A stretch of 64,000 nucleotides of DNA, taken from NCBI GenBank assembly GCA_019914945.1, contig CM034104.1:10404046-10468045 (forward strand), given 5' to 3'. The position numbers and the translations under genes were made by a program. Positions 61,690 through 64,000 of the stretch are shown one piece after another; the first letter of the stretch is position 1; every line of letters starts with the position of its first letter. The DNA comes from Typha latifolia (Eukaryota; Streptophyta; Magnoliopsida; Poales; Typhaceae). The notes beneath the pieces were generated by a model. The model was not told the DNA's origin. It was given only the letters and a program-made list of their open reading frames with translations, and searched no databases.

Positions 61690-62784
61690 TGACTTTTATG
61701 GGGGAGGAGACGGGTCTGCCGACGCGCAAAACGCATGCGCGTCCTGCATGCGACAATTTATTCACTTTTTCTCGTTTCTGTTTTAACTACAGGAATTATA
61801 CAGAGATTTTGCTCTCATAAAAAGACAGATTTCATACTATACTTTCTTTCCTTTTTATATTTTCATTGCAGAATTTTCCTATTTTATTAATTTTGGACTG
61901 ATATGTTGTAGCCTTACTTCTTTAAAAGTTTCTATTACATATATCCTGATTGAGGATGTGTTTCCTATAAAGATTATGTAAAAATAAATTAGAAGAAAGA
62001 AAACAAAAGAAAAGAAGTCTAACTTTTCTCGCTCCTATATTTTTTTTCTTCTTTTCCTTTTTTCCTTTAATCAACATTCTATTAAAACAAATTTGTCATT
62101 ATTGTCTTCACAAATCATATACGAGATTATAAGCCTACTAATCAACTTTTTCTAAGCTGAAGTAATTTATTATTTAATAATAATAAAATTAACTTTGGTT
62201 CATCCTTTTGCTCATATCTTTCTCATATGAACTTCGATCGATATTATTTTATTTATATTGAAAAGTTTATTTAGTCTTTTACAACTTCATATGTCACAAG
62301 TAGCTTCAAATTCCACCGTTAATTTAGGGGCCTAAAATTTAAATTCATCCATTTGAAAGATGGAATTAATTCTCATTCACTATTTTGCTTATATTTTTCT
62401 CATAAGATATGGAGTTGCCGTTCCATATTGAAATGGTCAAAATTTTGAATTTTAAGTCTTAGAAATTGTTAAATGTGAATATATTCATAAGAGATGAAAT
62501 TGTTGATGACTAAATATGCTTTCCAATGCATATAAAATAATATCGGTCGAATGTCATATGAGAAAGATATGAGCAAAATAGTAAATTTTTTCAACTTAAT
62601 TTCAGTTTTTAAAGCTCGAGATTTCTAAAGTTAGCAAAATTAGTGTTTAACTTTTTTTTAATATTCCATATCGCATTCACCTAGTCGTTCTAGGTTTTTT
62701 TTTTATCTCACCCAAAAATTTTCATAGCTTTAGATGACCGCCTAATTTGCTTAGGCCCCCACTCACTCATGGGACAGGAATATG
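59871..62784. other. Intergenic, with microsatellites
   Basis: No gene is supported. It contains (CT)n at about 60336-60366, (GA)n at about 61653-61686 and a short duplication of GCCCACATCCCACCCAAC (about 60979 and 61017). Stretches near 60960-61700 recall the LTR-like DNA at 18.9-19.8 kb in composition (GGCCCA motifs, GA tract). ORFs around the microsatellites are artefacts. Confidence 0.5.
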
Positions 62785-62945
62785 CTTATTTTAGAATAAG
62801 CCTCCTTATTCTGGTATAGTAATTAAACAATAATTTACCTTATTCTAGTATACTAATTCAACATTCTCTCTCATTTTATTTCATACAACTCTTAAAAACT
62901 AATTTATTAATAATCTAAAAGTACTATTTTGCCATTTTGAGATGA
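62785..62945. repeat. MITE family A, copy 3
   Basis: CTTATTCTGGTATAGTAATTAAAC, in part repeated as CTTATTCTAGTATACTAATT, then CATTCTCTCTC and TACTATTTTGCC match the reverse of copy 1 at 9400-9740. It lies just upstream of the possible exon at 63029. Confidence 0.6.
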
Positions 62946-63028
62946 CAGCACTAATCACCTATAGACCTATAGTTACAATTTCCCCTATCTCTCTCTCTCC
63001 TCTCTCTCTCTTCTCTCCAAAGGCAGGC

Positions 63029-63194
63029 ATGGCTTCCTTCACAAGCCCAGTGCTGAGCTCTCTTATCCTCCGCACACACTCTCCTTGCAAGAGCACACCT
63101 CTCCCAACCGGATGTCGACAGTCTTGCCTTTTGCAACATCTACTAATATTCATATATTCTAGCAGTAGATCTGTTACCACAACTTCCCATTAGC
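63029..63194 (+). CDS. Possible first exon or short ORF with transit-peptide-like N-terminus
   Basis: ATG at 63029 opens MASFTSPVLSSLILRTHSPC and continues for 54 codons to TAG at 63192. The composition (Ser/Thr/Arg-rich, no acidic residues) resembles a plastid transit peptide, and a donor-like CACAAGTAAGTTT follows at about 63198. Pyrimidine-rich DNA precedes it. If real, the exon would have to be spliced before the stop, or the frame is decayed. No downstream exon is recognised before the window ends. Low confidence. Confidence 0.22.
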
Positions 63195-64000
63195 ACAAGT
63201 AAGTTTCTTTTGCAATCACCGCTTCTTTTTTTTTATTTCCTTTCTGTCTTTCATGTATGAGAGTAACTTTTTTCTGAGATATATTTCTATCCTTTTAAGT
63301 GATATGCTTTGGTGTGAATTACTTTTCTGTGAATACAGATTTATATTATGGTGTGTGGATTTATAACTATGCTTGCATGAAATTTTGGATAGTTAGTGCG
63401 GGCTTATATATGCAGTGCATACTTCTTTTATCTAGTGCAGGTTTATAAAGTATACAAACATGAATCTTTTGGTGGTTAGTGTGGGCTTACAGTATGTAGT
63501 GTGGACTTTTATTATTACAAAAATATATGTAGTATCTCACTCTGTTAGATAGTTTATGTTCTCAATTATATTGAAAATAGGGAGAATATGTTGAGGAAAC
63601 ACGAGTTAGGGTTCTTTCCCAAAAGGATTGACAACTAGACTACTAAGCAAGATTCAATTTTATTATACCTAGTTCATTAACAACATGATGTAGGGAGAAC
63701 ATCTAGCAAAGAGCTATACCAAAAATGGTTAAAAGGAAATAACAAAAGGGTATGTCATAAGGACCAACCGTGAATTAAAGATCGAGCATTGAAAAATAGA
63801 AGGAAAACCCTATGTGAAACTCACCGAAATACAAGACCCTTTTGGAGAGATGGGGTTGGGATCACATCAACCATGCCTCTATTATACCATCTGAGGAAGA
63901 TTGAGATATGATGATAAAGGTATAAAATATACCGTATATTTCATCTTATTATTTACTATATGTGTGTGTGTGTGTGTGATTACAATATAAGATTGTAATT
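63195..64000. other. AT-rich DNA to the window end
   Basis: It may be intron of a gene continuing right. Phrases such as GTTAGTG(C/T)GGGCTTA recur (near 63394 and 63476), and a (TG)n tract lies at about 63961-63978. Nothing coding is recognised. Confidence 0.4.

Overview
The window looks like nuclear DNA of a flowering plant. Five spliced genes are recognisable by their plant families (RECA3-like recombinase, IQD calmodulin-binding protein, NOP56, a P-type PPR protein, a PP2-like phloem lectin). They have AT-rich GT-AG introns and lie between Ty3/gypsy, Ty1/copia, LINE and hAT remnants. Codon use is not the very GC-rich type of grasses; the species cannot be named from the sequence.

Layout. 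1-5564: minus-strand Ty3/gypsy gag-pol, broken by stops and running off the left edge, with an upstream leader or LTR-like stretch holding 58-bp tandem repeats. 5573-6053: a hAT-type MITE with an 8-bp target duplication and a tRNA-like segment inside. 6908-8293: the last two exons of a RECA3-like gene (+). 10389-14822: a five-exon IQD gene (-). 17.1-24.1 kb: repeat-rich DNA with a possible LTR, a 54-bp tandem array, a copia solo LTR with perfect target duplication and a plant-transposon-protein pseudogene. 24747-29992: a complete hAT transposon (TIRs, 8-bp target duplication, decayed BED/hAT transposase). 31705-36024: an eight-exon NOP56 gene (+). 38947-41341: a two-exon PPR gene (-), probably with a separate 5'-UTR exon near 43.0 kb. 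43-49.4 kb: a hAT MITE nested in another MITE, and a LINE relic split by a 1.25-kb hAT element that carries a broken GRAS gene fragment. 50119-52576: a four-exon PP2-like gene (-). 53448-59870: a copia element (-) with both LTRs and a disrupted pol. 59.9-64 kb: microsatellites, a further MITE copy and a possible first exon of a gene running off the right edge.

The five host genes are unrelated housekeeping or regulatory genes; nothing suggests an operon or cluster. No CRISPR, rRNA or functional tRNA was seen. The most notable structure is the Pack-type hAT element at 46718-47971, which captured part of a GRAS transcription-factor gene and sits inside a LINE.
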